A DNA stretch of 64,000 nt from Bacteroides sp. (GCA_014801865.1 JAAVDH010000035.1:1-64000), one strand, 5' to 3'; numbered from the stretch's first letter, positions 48,970-58,878 are shown. Notes: generated from the sequence alone by a model not told the origin. Program-made: numbers and translations.

Positions 48970-51363
48970 ATGAATATATATAAACGGTTAAAAATATTAC
49001 TCCTGCCTCTGACACTAATCGTTGCTTCATGCAGCGATATAATGACAGATGAAGGTGATTTATCGATTGACAATCCCGAGGCAGGCACTGAGTGTACTAT
49101 CTCGCTGCGACTTTCTGTCAGCGATGGTTTTGAAGGCGATAAGGCCGGCAGCCGTGCATTTGGCGTCGGGGACGTTGATGAAAATACCGTCAAAGACATC
49201 TGGTTCATAGAGTATAACGAGCAAGGCCGGCGTATAGGTTGGCCCCAATATTATGCACTCGAAAGTCAGGACGAGCTGAAAGATCTTCAAGTGATTGTGC
49301 CTAACCGCCCGGGGGTATATTTCAGCGGTCTGATTATCGCCAATACCCATGACCCGGATTTGCTTGACAGGAAAAATCAAGTAAACCTTGATATATGTAA
49401 TTACATCAAGGACTTCAGCACAGCATTCTATAAGGACATAGACGGGCCAAACAGCTGTATAACAACCGGACCCGACAGCATACATTACCTGCCGATGAGC
49501 GGATCGTTTGAGATTCACAAAAATGCAGGGGATGTGAACAATCAGGTCAGCTGCCGGCTCCGGCGCAACGTAGTAAAGATGGTGTTGCAGATTGAAGTTC
49601 CATCGGCCGAGGTCAAGCTGATCAACGGTCTTTGGCGCAATGTGCCTGACAGAGTGTGTTTTCTCGAACACTTTAATCACCCTGATTACGACATTACAAA
49701 AGTCAACGACGCTGCATATAAGTCAGTCTACTCCACTTATGAGAGTTTTTACAGTAAAGCAATGGGGGTGACTGATAATATTCCTGAGATAACAGTAAAG
49801 AACTGGACTGAAGATAAATTAGACCATATAGGAGCCAACCCTGAAAGTCTGGTGTATTACCTTCCGCGCAATGTGAGCGGTATACACGGTAACGCCGATG
49901 ACGAGCGAGACAAAAATCTTGCGGCCACGGATCTTAAAGCTACCTTTTTTGAGATTAATGCCAATGCCGGCAACTATCAGCTCCGTTACCGACTGTATCC
50001 GGGCAAAGACAAATTCTCTGACTTCAATCTGCTGCCTAATTACTGCTACACGATGCCGATTATAGTCAGAGCGCCGGGTGATCCGAACTCCGACTCGCGA
50101 GTGACAAATATGAATAAAATGAGACTCGATGAATCAAACTCATACATGATCAATCCGAGAATCAGAAATACATACGCCATACCTATTTCGCGAATCAATT
50201 ACTTCTGGCAAAACGAAGAGGGTACGAGCTCACCTAATGTCATCAATGAGTCAGACGAATGGATAGCGGAGGTTATCTGGCAGGATCAGCCGAGACCTCT
50301 CATAAGCTTCTATTCTTATGACAACGACCCCCTTTCAGGAAATTATGAGGGTAAGGGTGATGCGGCTTTCTATTTCCGACCTTTGGAAAATGCTGTGGGT
50401 AATGTTGTAATCGGTGTACGCAAAAAAACATCTCCCACTCCAGCCAGAGGCGAAAGAGAATATCTGTGGAGCTGGCATATCTGGCTCACAGACTATGAGC
50501 CGGATGATAATATATCCTCATGGGAGGATGGTAAATATATCTATCCCGTAACCGGGGGAGAGATCCATCGTTACGAGTCAAGCTTCTGGGATAAATCTTA
50601 TCTCAATAAGTATATCATGGATCGCAATCTTGGGGCCTCCGTAGCCAAACCGTCAACCGATCCGGCGGAGAACGCGCGTTCTTTCGGACTATACTATCAA
50701 TTCGGACGTTTCGCACCTATGCCTTACGCCAATGCAGAAGTCTATGATATGTCAGGAAAGGTCATATCTGAATTCAGCAACGGTGACATCAATATGATAG
50801 TTGTGCCACCTGCCGAAAACATCAGATATGCCGTCAAAAGGCCATACATGTTTTTTAAGCGTTCGGCCACAAATACCGATGAAAAAAGATGGCTGGCAAA
50901 CAATAGCTATGACAAGAACTCCTGGAACAATCCCGGCTGGCATACCTCAGGCACAAAAAGCCTTTTTGATCCGTGTCCTCCCGGGTGGTGTATCCCCGGA
51001 GATGCAGTGTGGGAAAGCTTCCGATCGTTTACAGTATCGGATGGTGTGAATGCGACTACACGATTCGAGGCATTATCTGATCCGGAGTATCCTTTCGGGA
51101 CTTATAACGGATATTATTTCTACCTTGATCCGAACACCCATGCCGTCGGTAAGACATGGTATCCCGCAGCCGGTGAAAGAGCCGGATCAAACGGCGCTAT
51201 GGCTGAGGTAAATAATAAGGGTGTATACTGGATGACTCTGCCGGCAAGTGCTAATTTCGGACAATGTATGGATATGAATTCAAAAGGTGTCCAGCTTACA
51301 GCAAACTATACTGACCACGGCGAACGAAGCGCGGCATCCTCAGTAAGATGTATCCGTCAATAA
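48970..51363 (+). CDS. Large pilus tip-type lipoprotein B (paralogue of A)
   Basis: I start this 797-residue protein at ATG 48970, which gives the lipoprotein signal LLPLTLIVASC (Cys21). An upstream ATG at 48898 lies inside gene A and gives no signal peptide. Layout is as in A: AGSRAFGVGDVDENTVKDIW, FIEYNEQGRRIGWPQYYAL, RRNVVKMVLQIEV, LVYYLPRNVSG. The C-terminal domain has HRYESSFWDKSYLNKYIMD, RNLGAS, YYQFGRFAPMPY, LFDPCPPGWCIP and SSVRCIRQ. Two tandem tip-type genes may give alternative binding specificities. It is 19 bases after gene A. Confidence 0.72.
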   Translation: MNIYKRLKILLLPLTLIVASCSDIMTDEGDLSIDNPEAGTECTISLRLSVSDGFEGDKAGSRAFGVGDVDENTVKDIWFIEYNEQGRRIGWPQYYALESQDELKDLQVIVPNRPGVYFSGLIIANTHDPDLLDRKNQVNLDICNYIKDFSTAFYKDIDGPNSCITTGPDSIHYLPMSGSFEIHKNAGDVNNQVSCRLRRNVVKMVLQIEVPSAEVKLINGLWRNVPDRVCFLEHFNHPDYDITKVNDAAYKSVYSTYESFYSKAMGVTDNIPEITVKNWTEDKLDHIGANPESLVYYLPRNVSGIHGNADDERDKNLAATDLKATFFEINANAGNYQLRYRLYPGKDKFSDFNLLPNYCYTMPIIVRAPGDPNSDSRVTNMNKMRLDESNSYMINPRIRNTYAIPISRINYFWQNEEGTSSPNVINESDEWIAEVIWQDQPRPLISFYSYDNDPLSGNYEGKGDAAFYFRPLENAVGNVVIGVRKKTSPTPARGEREYLWSWHIWLTDYEPDDNISSWEDGKYIYPVTGGEIHRYESSFWDKSYLNKYIMDRNLGASVAKPSTDPAENARSFGLYYQFGRFAPMPYANAEVYDMSGKVISEFSNGDINMIVVPPAENIRYAVKRPYMFFKRSATNTDEKRWLANNSYDKNSWNNPGWHTSGTKSLFDPCPPGWCIPGDAVWESFRSFTVSDGVNATTRFEALSDPEYPFGTYNGYYFYLDPNTHAVGKTWYPAAGERAGSNGAMAEVNNKGVYWMTLPASANFGQCMDMNSKGVQLTANYTDHGERSAASSVRCIRQ

Positions 51364-51377
51364 AATTTGCATATTGG

Positions 51378-52244
51378 ATGAAATCAGGCTTAGGAGTCGT
51401 TTTGGCTGCATCAATGATTATGTCGGCCTCATGCTCAAGCACAAACAACAATGCTGATACACAAAGCGAGGCAAGCGAAGAACTATCTCCGCTCGCCTCG
51501 CTTTGCCGTAGCATAGATTATTCCGACACGGTATCGCTGAGCGACGAAGGTGTCATGACTCGTCGAATGATTGACATTGTGAAACTTATGCCTTACACTG
51601 ACAGTCTGACTACGAGCCAGGAACTGACAGCGTTTTTCAACAACATAAGCTCCGTACCCCGAAGTGTAGCTATCGTTGATAGTCTGGGAGACCTTTACCT
51701 CAATAATCCTGCTTCGCCGGTGAGGAACAATGAGCTTTATATCCGCTTCCTCCAAGCCATGCTTTCTGCCGATTCTATCGCAGACTACATGAGGCTGAGG
51801 AGTGAAGAGAATCTTCGCATTGCAAACCTCAATCGGACGGGAATTACAGCCAATAATTTTTCAATTCTTGACAGCAACGGCCTCACCCTGGAATTATTCT
51901 CAATCAAAGCACCTCATATCCTTCTTATCTTCTACGATCCGGAATGTTCGCATTGCACCGCCCAGTTGTCTGAGATTGCAGACTGCGAAAAGATAAACGA
52001 GTTAATCCAAAAAGACGAGCTTGTGATTGTCGCTGTTTATGCCGAAGGCAAGCGCTTAGTCTGGGAAAAGTCAAAAGCCGATATGCCCGGCAATTGGATA
52101 GTAGGCTATGACATGAGCGGGGTGCTGGACAACGACCTCTACAGCCTCCCCGCAATGCCTGTAATGTACCTCCTCGACAGCGACCATCGCGTAATGCTTA
52201 AAGACCCCGAATTCTCCTCTGTAGTCCAATGGCTCAGCAGATAA
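51378..52244 (+). CDS. Thioredoxin-like lipoprotein at the end of the pilus operon
   Basis: The 288-residue protein from ATG 51378 has signal MKSGLGVVLAASMIMSASC. An alternative ATG at 51348 overlaps the preceding gene by 16 bases and adds ten residues. The N-terminal ~140 residues are helical (DUF5106-like). The C-terminal part has a thioredoxin fold with LLIFYDPECSHCTAQLSE (CxxC = C-S-H-C), AVYAEGKRLVW and the cis-Pro strand LPAMPVMYLLDSDH. It may form or reshuffle disulfides in envelope proteins. The two tip proteins have several cysteines (CPPGW, VRCIRQ), so a link to their folding is possible. Confidence 0.7.
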   Translation: MKSGLGVVLAASMIMSASCSSTNNNADTQSEASEELSPLASLCRSIDYSDTVSLSDEGVMTRRMIDIVKLMPYTDSLTTSQELTAFFNNISSVPRSVAIVDSLGDLYLNNPASPVRNNELYIRFLQAMLSADSIADYMRLRSEENLRIANLNRTGITANNFSILDSNGLTLELFSIKAPHILLIFYDPECSHCTAQLSEIADCEKINELIQKDELVIVAVYAEGKRLVWEKSKADMPGNWIVGYDMSGVLDNDLYSLPAMPVMYLLDSDHRVMLKDPEFSSVVQWLSR

Positions 52245-52381
52245 TCGCTTATCTAATGCGCTCTCCTACCCTCTCTACAGTCATCGTCTTTGCAACTGAG
52301 AAACACCGCTATAGGTCTCTTGGGGCTTGGTTTATGTGAAAAAATTAAGATGTACGGTCGGCCATATTATCAAATGAATTG

Positions 52382-52410
52382 TTGTATCTTTGTAAGATTG
52401 TAAGATACAA
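52382..52410 (+). promoter_or_regulatory. Inverted repeat over the helicase promoter and leader
   Basis: TTGTATCTT (52382-52390) and AAGATACAA (52402-52410) form a perfect 9-bp inverted repeat. The left arm contains most of the -7 box TATCTTTG (52385-52392) and the right arm ends three bases before the ATG. It could be a repressor operator or an RNA hairpin that hides the start codon. Confidence 0.55.
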
Positions 52411-52413
52411 AAT

Positions 52414-54192
52414 ATGAAGACATTTGAAGAACTTGGCGTAATCCCCGAGCTGCGCCGTGCCATAGAAGAGCTTGGATTTGAATCCCCGATGCCTGTGCAG
52501 GAGAAGGTTATACCCCATCTACTCTCAGAGCCGGGCGATGTGGTAGCCCTTGCTCAGACAGGTACAGGCAAAACTGCAGCTTTCGGTTTGCCTATTCTGC
52601 AACGTGTTGATCCCGCACTCCATAAGCCTCAGGCACTGATTATATCTCCCACGCGTGAACTGTGTCTGCAAATAGGCAGTGACCTGGCCGACTTTTCAAA
52701 ATATCTGCCCGAGATAAGGGTGCTTCCCGTATATGGCGGTTCAAGCATAGAAAGCCAGATACGCAGCCTGCGCAAGGGTGTGCAGATTATCGTGGCCACC
52801 CCTGGACGTCTGATAGACCTCATCAACCGTGGAGTCGTAGATATGAGCAATGTCCACACCGTGGTGCTTGACGAGGCTGATGAAATGCTCAACATGGGCT
52901 TCCTTGATTCGATTGATGCCATCCTCAGCCACGTTCCCGATGAGCGTAAGATGCTCATGTTCTCAGCTACTATGCCTAATGAGATAGCGCGTATAGCCAA
53001 GAAGTATATGAAGAATGCTCAGGAATTCGTGGTAGGCAACCGCAATGAAGGTTCCAAAAACGTGAAGCATGTATACTACATGGTACACGCCAAGGATAAA
53101 TACCTTGCACTCAAACGTATTGCCGACGATTCTCCATCGATATACGCTATTATCTTCTGTCGCACACGCCGCGACACTCAGGAGATAGCCGACAAACTGA
53201 TTCAGGACGGATATAACGCCGACGCACTGCATGGCGACCTGTCGCAGCAGCAGCGTGACCTCGTGATGAAGAAATTCCGCGACAAAGTGATAACCATGCT
53301 CGTGGCTACCGACGTGGCCGCTCGTGGACTTGACGTGGATGATCTCACCCACGTAATCAATTACGGACTACCCGATGATACCGCAGTATATACCCACCGC
53401 TCAGGTCGTACAGGCCGCGCCGGAAAGACCGGTGTATCTGTAGCCATCATCCACTCGCGCGAGCGTAATAAACTGCGTGAGATCGAACGAGCCATAGGCA
53501 AAACATTCGAGCGTAAGGACGTGCCTACTCCTCAGCATATTATTGAAAAGCAGATTTACAATCTGGCCGACAAACTTGAACGTGTAGAGGTTGACGAGAC
53601 CGAAATTGCAAAATATCTACCCGGCGTAAGCCGTAAGCTCAGCTGGCTGTCAGACGAAGACCTGCTGAAGCGAGTTGTATCACTTGAGTTCAATCGTCTG
53701 CTTGACTACTATAAGGATGCGCCCACTATCGACTATATCGACGAGAAACCACGTAAGGAGCGTAAGGACCGTCCGGAACGCGACGACCGCCCCCGCACCG
53801 AAGCCGAGAAAGACCGCCGCACGGCTGCCAGAGGTATGGCCCGACTGTATGTCAATGTAGGCAAGAGCGACGGATTCTTCGCAGGCAACCTCATAGACCT
53901 GCTCAACAACGTAGTCAATGGTCCACGAGTAGATGTGGGCCGCATAGACCTCATGCCCGGATACTCACTCTTCGATGTGTCAAAGAAAGACGCACGCCGC
54001 GTGATAGAAGGCATCACGGGTAGCGAATTTGCCGGTAAGCGCCTCTACAGCGAGGTAGCCGACCCCGACAAGAACTATGCCCGCGCCTCAGCACGCAAAA
54101 ATAAGCATAGCGATGACACCCAGACCACTGCCGACTACTTCAAGGCCAAACACTCAAAGAAGAGCGGCAAGAAATCCTACCACAGAAAGTAA
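52414..54192 (+). CDS. DEAD-box RNA helicase
   Basis: The 592-residue protein has all helicase motifs: AQTGTGKTAAF (I), PTRELC (Ia), VLDEADEML (II), SAT (III), ATDVAARGLDVDDL (V) and HRSGRTGRAGKTG (VI). A C-terminal DbpA/CsdA-type RNA-binding domain (RLYVNVGKSDGFFAGNLIDL) and a basic tail (KHSKKSGKKSYHRK) follow. It matches the DeaD/CsdA-like helicases of Bacteroidetes, which help ribosome assembly and mRNA unwinding, often at low temperature. It is monocistronic, with an inverted repeat at its promoter and a strong terminator after it. Confidence 0.92.
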   Translation: MKTFEELGVIPELRRAIEELGFESPMPVQEKVIPHLLSEPGDVVALAQTGTGKTAAFGLPILQRVDPALHKPQALIISPTRELCLQIGSDLADFSKYLPEIRVLPVYGGSSIESQIRSLRKGVQIIVATPGRLIDLINRGVVDMSNVHTVVLDEADEMLNMGFLDSIDAILSHVPDERKMLMFSATMPNEIARIAKKYMKNAQEFVVGNRNEGSKNVKHVYYMVHAKDKYLALKRIADDSPSIYAIIFCRTRRDTQEIADKLIQDGYNADALHGDLSQQQRDLVMKKFRDKVITMLVATDVAARGLDVDDLTHVINYGLPDDTAVYTHRSGRTGRAGKTGVSVAIIHSRERNKLREIERAIGKTFERKDVPTPQHIIEKQIYNLADKLERVEVDETEIAKYLPGVSRKLSWLSDEDLLKRVVSLEFNRLLDYYKDAPTIDYIDEKPRKERKDRPERDDRPRTEAEKDRRTAARGMARLYVNVGKSDGFFAGNLIDLLNNVVNGPRVDVGRIDLMPGYSLFDVSKKDARRVIEGITGSEFAGKRLYSEVADPDKNYARASARKNKHSDDTQTTADYFKAKHSKKSGKKSYHRK

Positions 54193-54206
54193 TCCCGCTC
54201 TTATAT

Positions 54207-54253
54207 AATAATCAGGCCGTATTATCCATTTTGGATAATACGGCCTGATTATT
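54207..54253. terminator. Perfect 21-bp terminator hairpin
   Basis: Arms 54207-54227 and 54233-54253 are exact inverted copies around a five-base loop. It lies between the helicase gene and the convergent BspA-like gene and, being symmetrical with A/T ends, can stop transcription from both sides. Confidence 0.88.
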
Positions 54254-54273
54254 ATCAGATAGGTTTCTTTAGA

Positions 54274-56169
54274 TCAATTGATGGCAATCTTAACTACATT
54301 ACTACCCTGACGCACAATGTACAGTCCGGTAGGAAGATTATCAATAGAGTTGCTCACCCTCATACCGGAGATACTGTAAACCTCCATTGGAGCAGCCTGA
54401 TCAATAATAGGCCGTGAATCGACTATCGGACTATCAATACCTGAAAAATCTTCCTTGACGATATTTGAGAACAGCATCCACGGCATCATAGAATCGTAGA
54501 GCTCGTACGATTCGGCAGGAACATGAAGTATCACATTTCTATATTGCTCTTGCGAAAAAGTAGACTCGGATGTTTCGGGACTGTGTACTGCCTTAGGAGG
54601 TCTTGCTGCCATCACATATAGTTCTTTTAACCCACTTCCAGTAAAGACATTGGACGCTATATTATTAATATTCGGAGGAAGGATAAGTGACTCAAGACTC
54701 TCACAATTATAGAACATCTTCTTCGGCAAAGTCATGACTCCGGATGTCAGAGTAACATCCTTAAGGGAGCTACATCCCGAGAATGTCTCGGGCTCCAAAC
54801 TATTTATGTTTGGAGGTATAACAATTGATTGGATATACTCATTGCCGGCAAAATAATCCGGCAGAGATGTAAGAACAGGACCAATCTTTACCATTTCAAT
54901 AGGAGAAGTAGTGAAGAGTTCCAATGGTTGAGAAACATATCTTCCAAGGTACAAATATCTAACAGAATGAACTGGCGGATACCCTGACCAGTTACCCATT
55001 CTTTCAACAGTCAAGACATTGTCGCTATCTTCGAAAACAAGATGTTCTATATTTGAGTCCAGGAGGAAGAAAATGCTAACAGTCATTACATCACCAGGTA
55101 TGGAAAGTGACTTAAGACTATCGCAGTTCTTGAACACCTTGCTTTCTATAGTTCTCATTGAATGAGGTAATTGAATGGACGTAAGCGAAGTACAGTCACT
55201 GAAAGCCTCTGATTCAATTGTAGCGAATCCTTCAGGTATTTCAATAGATTCAATCTCTTTACAACTTATATACGCGTTATTGATTACCCCCATAGCCATA
55301 GGCCACTTTGGTTCGGAGACTTTGCTATCCTTAAATGCGGCTGCACCTATCTTTTTGAGATTGGGTCCAATCTCAACCTTAGCTACAGCTGTATAACTAA
55401 AAGCATAATCACCTATTTCTACCAAGGAGGCCGGAAAACCTCCCATAGAAAAATTATTACACCCGTAAAATGCCTCTTTTCCGATTGTTTCAAGCCCATC
55501 CGATGAGAATTTTACAGCCTTGAGTTTCTTACACATTTTGAAAATTCTGTCCGGAAGCTGCTTTACCATAGGGCCGATAGTCACATCATCCAGTTGTGAA
55601 TCATAAAACAACACTTGCTGGTCAGTTGACGATTGATTCTCAGCTTTCGTCGTCATGTTTCTTCCAAGATAAATCTTCTTAACATTGGAGTTAAAACGTG
55701 TAGGTACGTGAAGCGCTTCATCCCCGTCCTCAAATACAAATTCCTCTATATCAACATAGTCTTTATTATAAGTTCCGCCATTACTACAAAACGAACCACA
55801 TATAGATGTAACGGAAGGTGGAATTATCAACTTCTTTATTCCGACGCAACCTGAAATGGCATTTGCATTAAATGTCGTTAAAGTAGAAGGTAACTCTATG
55901 TTCTTAATTAACGTATCGCCTGCAAAGCACCCATTCTCAAGCTCGGTCACATTATAAGTGCGACTATAGTATTGGACTGTCGGGAGAATCTTTATATTAG
56001 CCCTCTCTTCAGCTGGCAATGTAACGCCTGCCACACTCGCATAACTGCTCGTTCCCATGTCATGAATAGTATATACTATCCCATCAATCTTTACTCCGTT
56101 CTGAGCACTTACAATCAAGGAGCCCCATAACGCTCCTAATAATACCAATAAGCTCTTCTTCATAATCAA
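54274..56169 (-). CDS. BspA-like leucine-rich repeat surface protein with T9SS-type C-terminal signal
   Basis: The 631-residue protein has a signal peptide (MIMKKSLLVLLGALWGSLIV then SAQNG). It has many BspA-type LRR_5 units, such as IGKEAFYGCNNFSMGGFPAS, IESEAFSDCTSLTSIQLPHS, IESKVFKNCDSLKSLSIPGD and LPKKMFYNCESLESLILPPN. A C-terminal sorting domain follows (MEVYSISGMRVSNSIDNLPT then GLYIVRQGSNVVKIAIN). It should be carried out by type IX secretion and fixed to the surface. The ending closely parallels that of the protein at 8371-9372. It is divergent from the beta-helix gene at 56315. Confidence 0.85.
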   Translation of the reverse strand: MIMKKSLLVLLGALWGSLIVSAQNGVKIDGIVYTIHDMGTSSYASVAGVTLPAEERANIKILPTVQYYSRTYNVTELENGCFAGDTLIKNIELPSTLTTFNANAISGCVGIKKLIIPPSVTSICGSFCSNGGTYNKDYVDIEEFVFEDGDEALHVPTRFNSNVKKIYLGRNMTTKAENQSSTDQQVLFYDSQLDDVTIGPMVKQLPDRIFKMCKKLKAVKFSSDGLETIGKEAFYGCNNFSMGGFPASLVEIGDYAFSYTAVAKVEIGPNLKKIGAAAFKDSKVSEPKWPMAMGVINNAYISCKEIESIEIPEGFATIESEAFSDCTSLTSIQLPHSMRTIESKVFKNCDSLKSLSIPGDVMTVSIFFLLDSNIEHLVFEDSDNVLTVERMGNWSGYPPVHSVRYLYLGRYVSQPLELFTTSPIEMVKIGPVLTSLPDYFAGNEYIQSIVIPPNINSLEPETFSGCSSLKDVTLTSGVMTLPKKMFYNCESLESLILPPNINNIASNVFTGSGLKELYVMAARPPKAVHSPETSESTFSQEQYRNVILHVPAESYELYDSMMPWMLFSNIVKEDFSGIDSPIVDSRPIIDQAAPMEVYSISGMRVSNSIDNLPTGLYIVRQGSNVVKIAIN

Positions 56170-56185
56170 TGCATATATTATTTCT

Positions 56186-56217
56186 CAAAGTTAGGATGAA
56201 ATTACAAGCAAATCAAA
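56186..56217 (-). promoter_or_regulatory. Promoter for the BspA-like gene
   Basis: On the minus strand TTTG (56214-56217), 20 bases, TAACTTTG (56186-56193): full consensus, with a leader of only about 12-15 bases. Confidence 0.7.
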
Positions 56218-56278
56218 CATAAATACATTATTATATTCTTTTAACAACATTTTAACAACTCAACCATGTGCACATATG

Positions 56279-56286
56279 TTATACTT
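56279..56286 (+). promoter_or_regulatory. -7 element for the second beta-helix gene
   Basis: TATACTTG resembles TAnnTTTG with one change. If used, transcription starts near 56290, after the ATG at 56276, so translation would begin at ATG 56315. Confidence 0.35.
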
Positions 56287-56314
56287 GCATATTTTTCTAC
56301 TACATAACTTTTTT

Positions 56315-58738
56315 ATGTCAAAAATTACCATTCCCGCAGGTAGCACACTCGAATTCTCAGAAGAATTAAGCGCTATTACATCAAGTATTGAAGCAAAAGA
56401 AGGCAGTACTATAATCCTTAGGAGTGCTGACCTGTATCTTACCAGCATCAAAGCCGGTCCTAAATGTAGAATTTTAGGAAATGGCTCTATTAGAGTTACC
56501 GATACTTTTAGTTTCGGGAAGGATTCAGTTATTGATTTAAGTAGTATATCCCTTACATTAGATCTCAATTCACTCGACAAAGAAGAAAAGGTGATGATCG
56601 GTCACCATTCAACACTTGTATTGCGTGATTACCCTATTACAGGAATAGGAGACTTTGTTTATTTTACTTTTGAGGAAACCACGACAACCACAAACAACAA
56701 CAATACTACAGTTACTACACTAAATCCTGACGGAGTCAGTACAACATTGGTAGCGCCATGTCGCCAGATATTCAAAAATGTAAAGGTTAAAGGTAAAGTC
56801 GCCACAGAAGAGGCCTATCCTGAATGGTTTGTTGATGAAGCAGATTATTCCACTTCTGACACACAGGGCAAGTGTGATGATTGGGCTCCGGCTATTAATA
56901 AGGTCTTTGACTTGTCTGCTAATGGTATCGTAAGATTGCAAAGCCGCCGCTATATGGTAAAGTCTACTATATGGGTTCCAACTAAGGGGCAACTTCTCGG
57001 TACCGGCAGTGGTATATGGCGAACCGTTGAAACCTCTCAAAGCTCGGGAGAAAAGAACGTAGATGTACAAAAAGCCGGAACTACAATTGATATAGGAAAA
57101 GATCCTTCCTTTACCGCTGGCTGTGTAATACTCGTTAACTACGACAAGTCTAAAGTTAATGCTATATCATCGTCAACGAGTGATGATACAAGTCTATACA
57201 ACATATTACGTAACCCCAGTGATAGTACTGACGTATATCAGTGTCTATTTGTCTACCCAGGCGGTAAGATTGCAAACCTCAACTTTATAAATACAGCGTA
57301 TTCTACATCTAAAGATCCAAACACATTTAAAAGCGGAGACTACACGTGTATCTTAGTAACCGGATGTATGGAATTTGATCAACTTTGTTTCCAGCTTTTC
57401 CCAAGAGGAATAGTTTGGTCAAGGGCGTACGCTGACCAGAAAAAGGTTACACGTTGTAAGTTTATGTATGACCGAGCCCAATCCGATAGTGATTATCAAC
57501 TGGATTTTAACAATGTAGGGGATGCGCTGGTATGTACTGGAAATTCATTTGATAGTGATGCGAGCAATGAATCTACTCATATTCGTATCTGCCAATGTTT
57601 CGGAGGGACCATTGCCGATAATATTATTAATGGCCATATATTGATAACTGGATGCAAGGCGATAGATTTCACAGGAAATCACCTGGAGAATGGTGCATTG
57701 ATGACAATTCGTAATTCTGCAGTAAATATCAATAACAACTTCTTTCAGAAAGGTATAACACCGAATATCTTAATACAATCTGATATTAACTATGATGCAT
57801 CTGTTGTAAATCTCACAAATAATTCTTTTGTTTATGTAGGTAACGAGGATTTCAAGTTGCTTAAAGATGGTAAATGGCAGTCAGGCTTACTTCCTGAAAT
57901 CAGTGACTATGATATAGAGTTGAGAGGAGTTGCTGTGCAAGGTACCGACGGGAAATATTATCCTCACGGTCCTATGGCGACATTAAACATTTCTAATTCG
58001 TTTCGATTCTTTGTCACAAGAGAACAGGCAGCACACGTTTATCCTACAGGAATAAAAATTTGCAAGAGTTATACAAACTTGGAACAGGATGCCGAATCAT
58101 TAGAAGAATTTAACCAAAGGAGTCAATTATACTCAACGCAAAGTGCTCTTAATGTTAGTAACGGAGTAGTCATCACTTCTCCTTGCGTAACTCTTAAGAA
58201 CTTAAATTCTGCATCAATGTCTGTATTTGGAACGACATCAAATACTCAATGGTTCTTAAACTCAAAGACGGCTACTACCGAAAATGGACGTGCTCGTATT
58301 TATACTTACTATGCTCAATTTATTTGGGATTTAGAAAAAAAATTAGTGACACCTGCGCCAACCATCTACACTGTTTTAGCTAACATCGGAAAAGGAGAAC
58401 CTAAAAATTCTACTGTAGACAAAGATGGTAATTTTATTCCGTCTAAGGGGGTGTTACTTCAAATTGGTCAGAATCCAGGATTTGCTGCTACGGCAATGGT
58501 TAGAATCATCAGACAACCCTCAGCTATAAGAGCCTCCAGAAATGATAATGCGCCTAATGACGGTGTGGACTATGTTGATATTCCACTAGTAAATTGCCGC
58601 ATACTACTTGACAATGGATACACTCTTAACGGATTTAAGTGGGCTGAAGCTAATTTACTGAGCGATATTGTAATAAATAAAGGGACGTCTCCTTCAAAAA
58701 TGACGTTTATGGGAGAAACATCTATTCTTGAAGAGTAG
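56315..58738 (+). CDS. Right-handed beta-helix protein, paralogue of 5755-8352
   Basis: The 807-residue protein is taken from ATG 56315 (MSKITIPAGSTLEFSEELSA). The frame is open to another ATG at 56276 that would add a hydrophobic 13-residue stretch. It has an N-terminal strand-rich part, a Thr/Asn run (TTTTTNNNNTTVTT), then EEAYPEWFVDEADYST and DDWAPAINKVFDLSANGIVR, which align with the same region of the first beta-helix protein. Rung-like strands follow (GGTIADNIINGHILITGCKA, AIDFTGNHLENGALMTIRNS). The C-terminus also matches the paralogue (NCRILLDNGYTLNGFKWAEA). The polysaccharide-related role is inferred; no catalytic residues assigned. It is paired divergently with a BspA-like gene. Confidence 0.7.
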   Translation: MSKITIPAGSTLEFSEELSAITSSIEAKEGSTIILRSADLYLTSIKAGPKCRILGNGSIRVTDTFSFGKDSVIDLSSISLTLDLNSLDKEEKVMIGHHSTLVLRDYPITGIGDFVYFTFEETTTTTNNNNTTVTTLNPDGVSTTLVAPCRQIFKNVKVKGKVATEEAYPEWFVDEADYSTSDTQGKCDDWAPAINKVFDLSANGIVRLQSRRYMVKSTIWVPTKGQLLGTGSGIWRTVETSQSSGEKNVDVQKAGTTIDIGKDPSFTAGCVILVNYDKSKVNAISSSTSDDTSLYNILRNPSDSTDVYQCLFVYPGGKIANLNFINTAYSTSKDPNTFKSGDYTCILVTGCMEFDQLCFQLFPRGIVWSRAYADQKKVTRCKFMYDRAQSDSDYQLDFNNVGDALVCTGNSFDSDASNESTHIRICQCFGGTIADNIINGHILITGCKAIDFTGNHLENGALMTIRNSAVNINNNFFQKGITPNILIQSDINYDASVVNLTNNSFVYVGNEDFKLLKDGKWQSGLLPEISDYDIELRGVAVQGTDGKYYPHGPMATLNISNSFRFFVTREQAAHVYPTGIKICKSYTNLEQDAESLEEFNQRSQLYSTQSALNVSNGVVITSPCVTLKNLNSASMSVFGTTSNTQWFLNSKTATTENGRARIYTYYAQFIWDLEKKLVTPAPTIYTVLANIGKGEPKNSTVDKDGNFIPSKGVLLQIGQNPGFAATAMVRIIRQPSAIRASRNDNAPNDGVDYVDIPLVNCRILLDNGYTLNGFKWAEANLLSDIVINKGTSPSKMTFMGETSILEE

Positions 58739-58810
58739 TATTCCTATTGGAATATCATTACAATTTTACCACCTCTACCCATATCTATCGTAACAAGGTA
58801 ACATTATTGG

Positions 58811-58846
58811 ACGGATTGACGTTGCGGAAAACGCGTGTCGATCCGT
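58811..58846 (+). terminator. Possible terminator after the second beta-helix gene
   Basis: ACGGATTGAC (58811-58820) and GTCGATCCGT (58837-58846) pair with one G-T mismatch, followed by a modest T stretch. It lies 73 bases after the stop codon. Confidence 0.35.
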
Positions 58847-58878
58847 CTTCGAGATTTTATCAGACGGATTAAATTTGT

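Noticed and set aside
54207-54253. 21-bp perfect inverted repeat as a transposon end or MITE
   Set aside because: It has a 5-base loop and sits between convergent genes, so a bidirectional terminator explains it fully.
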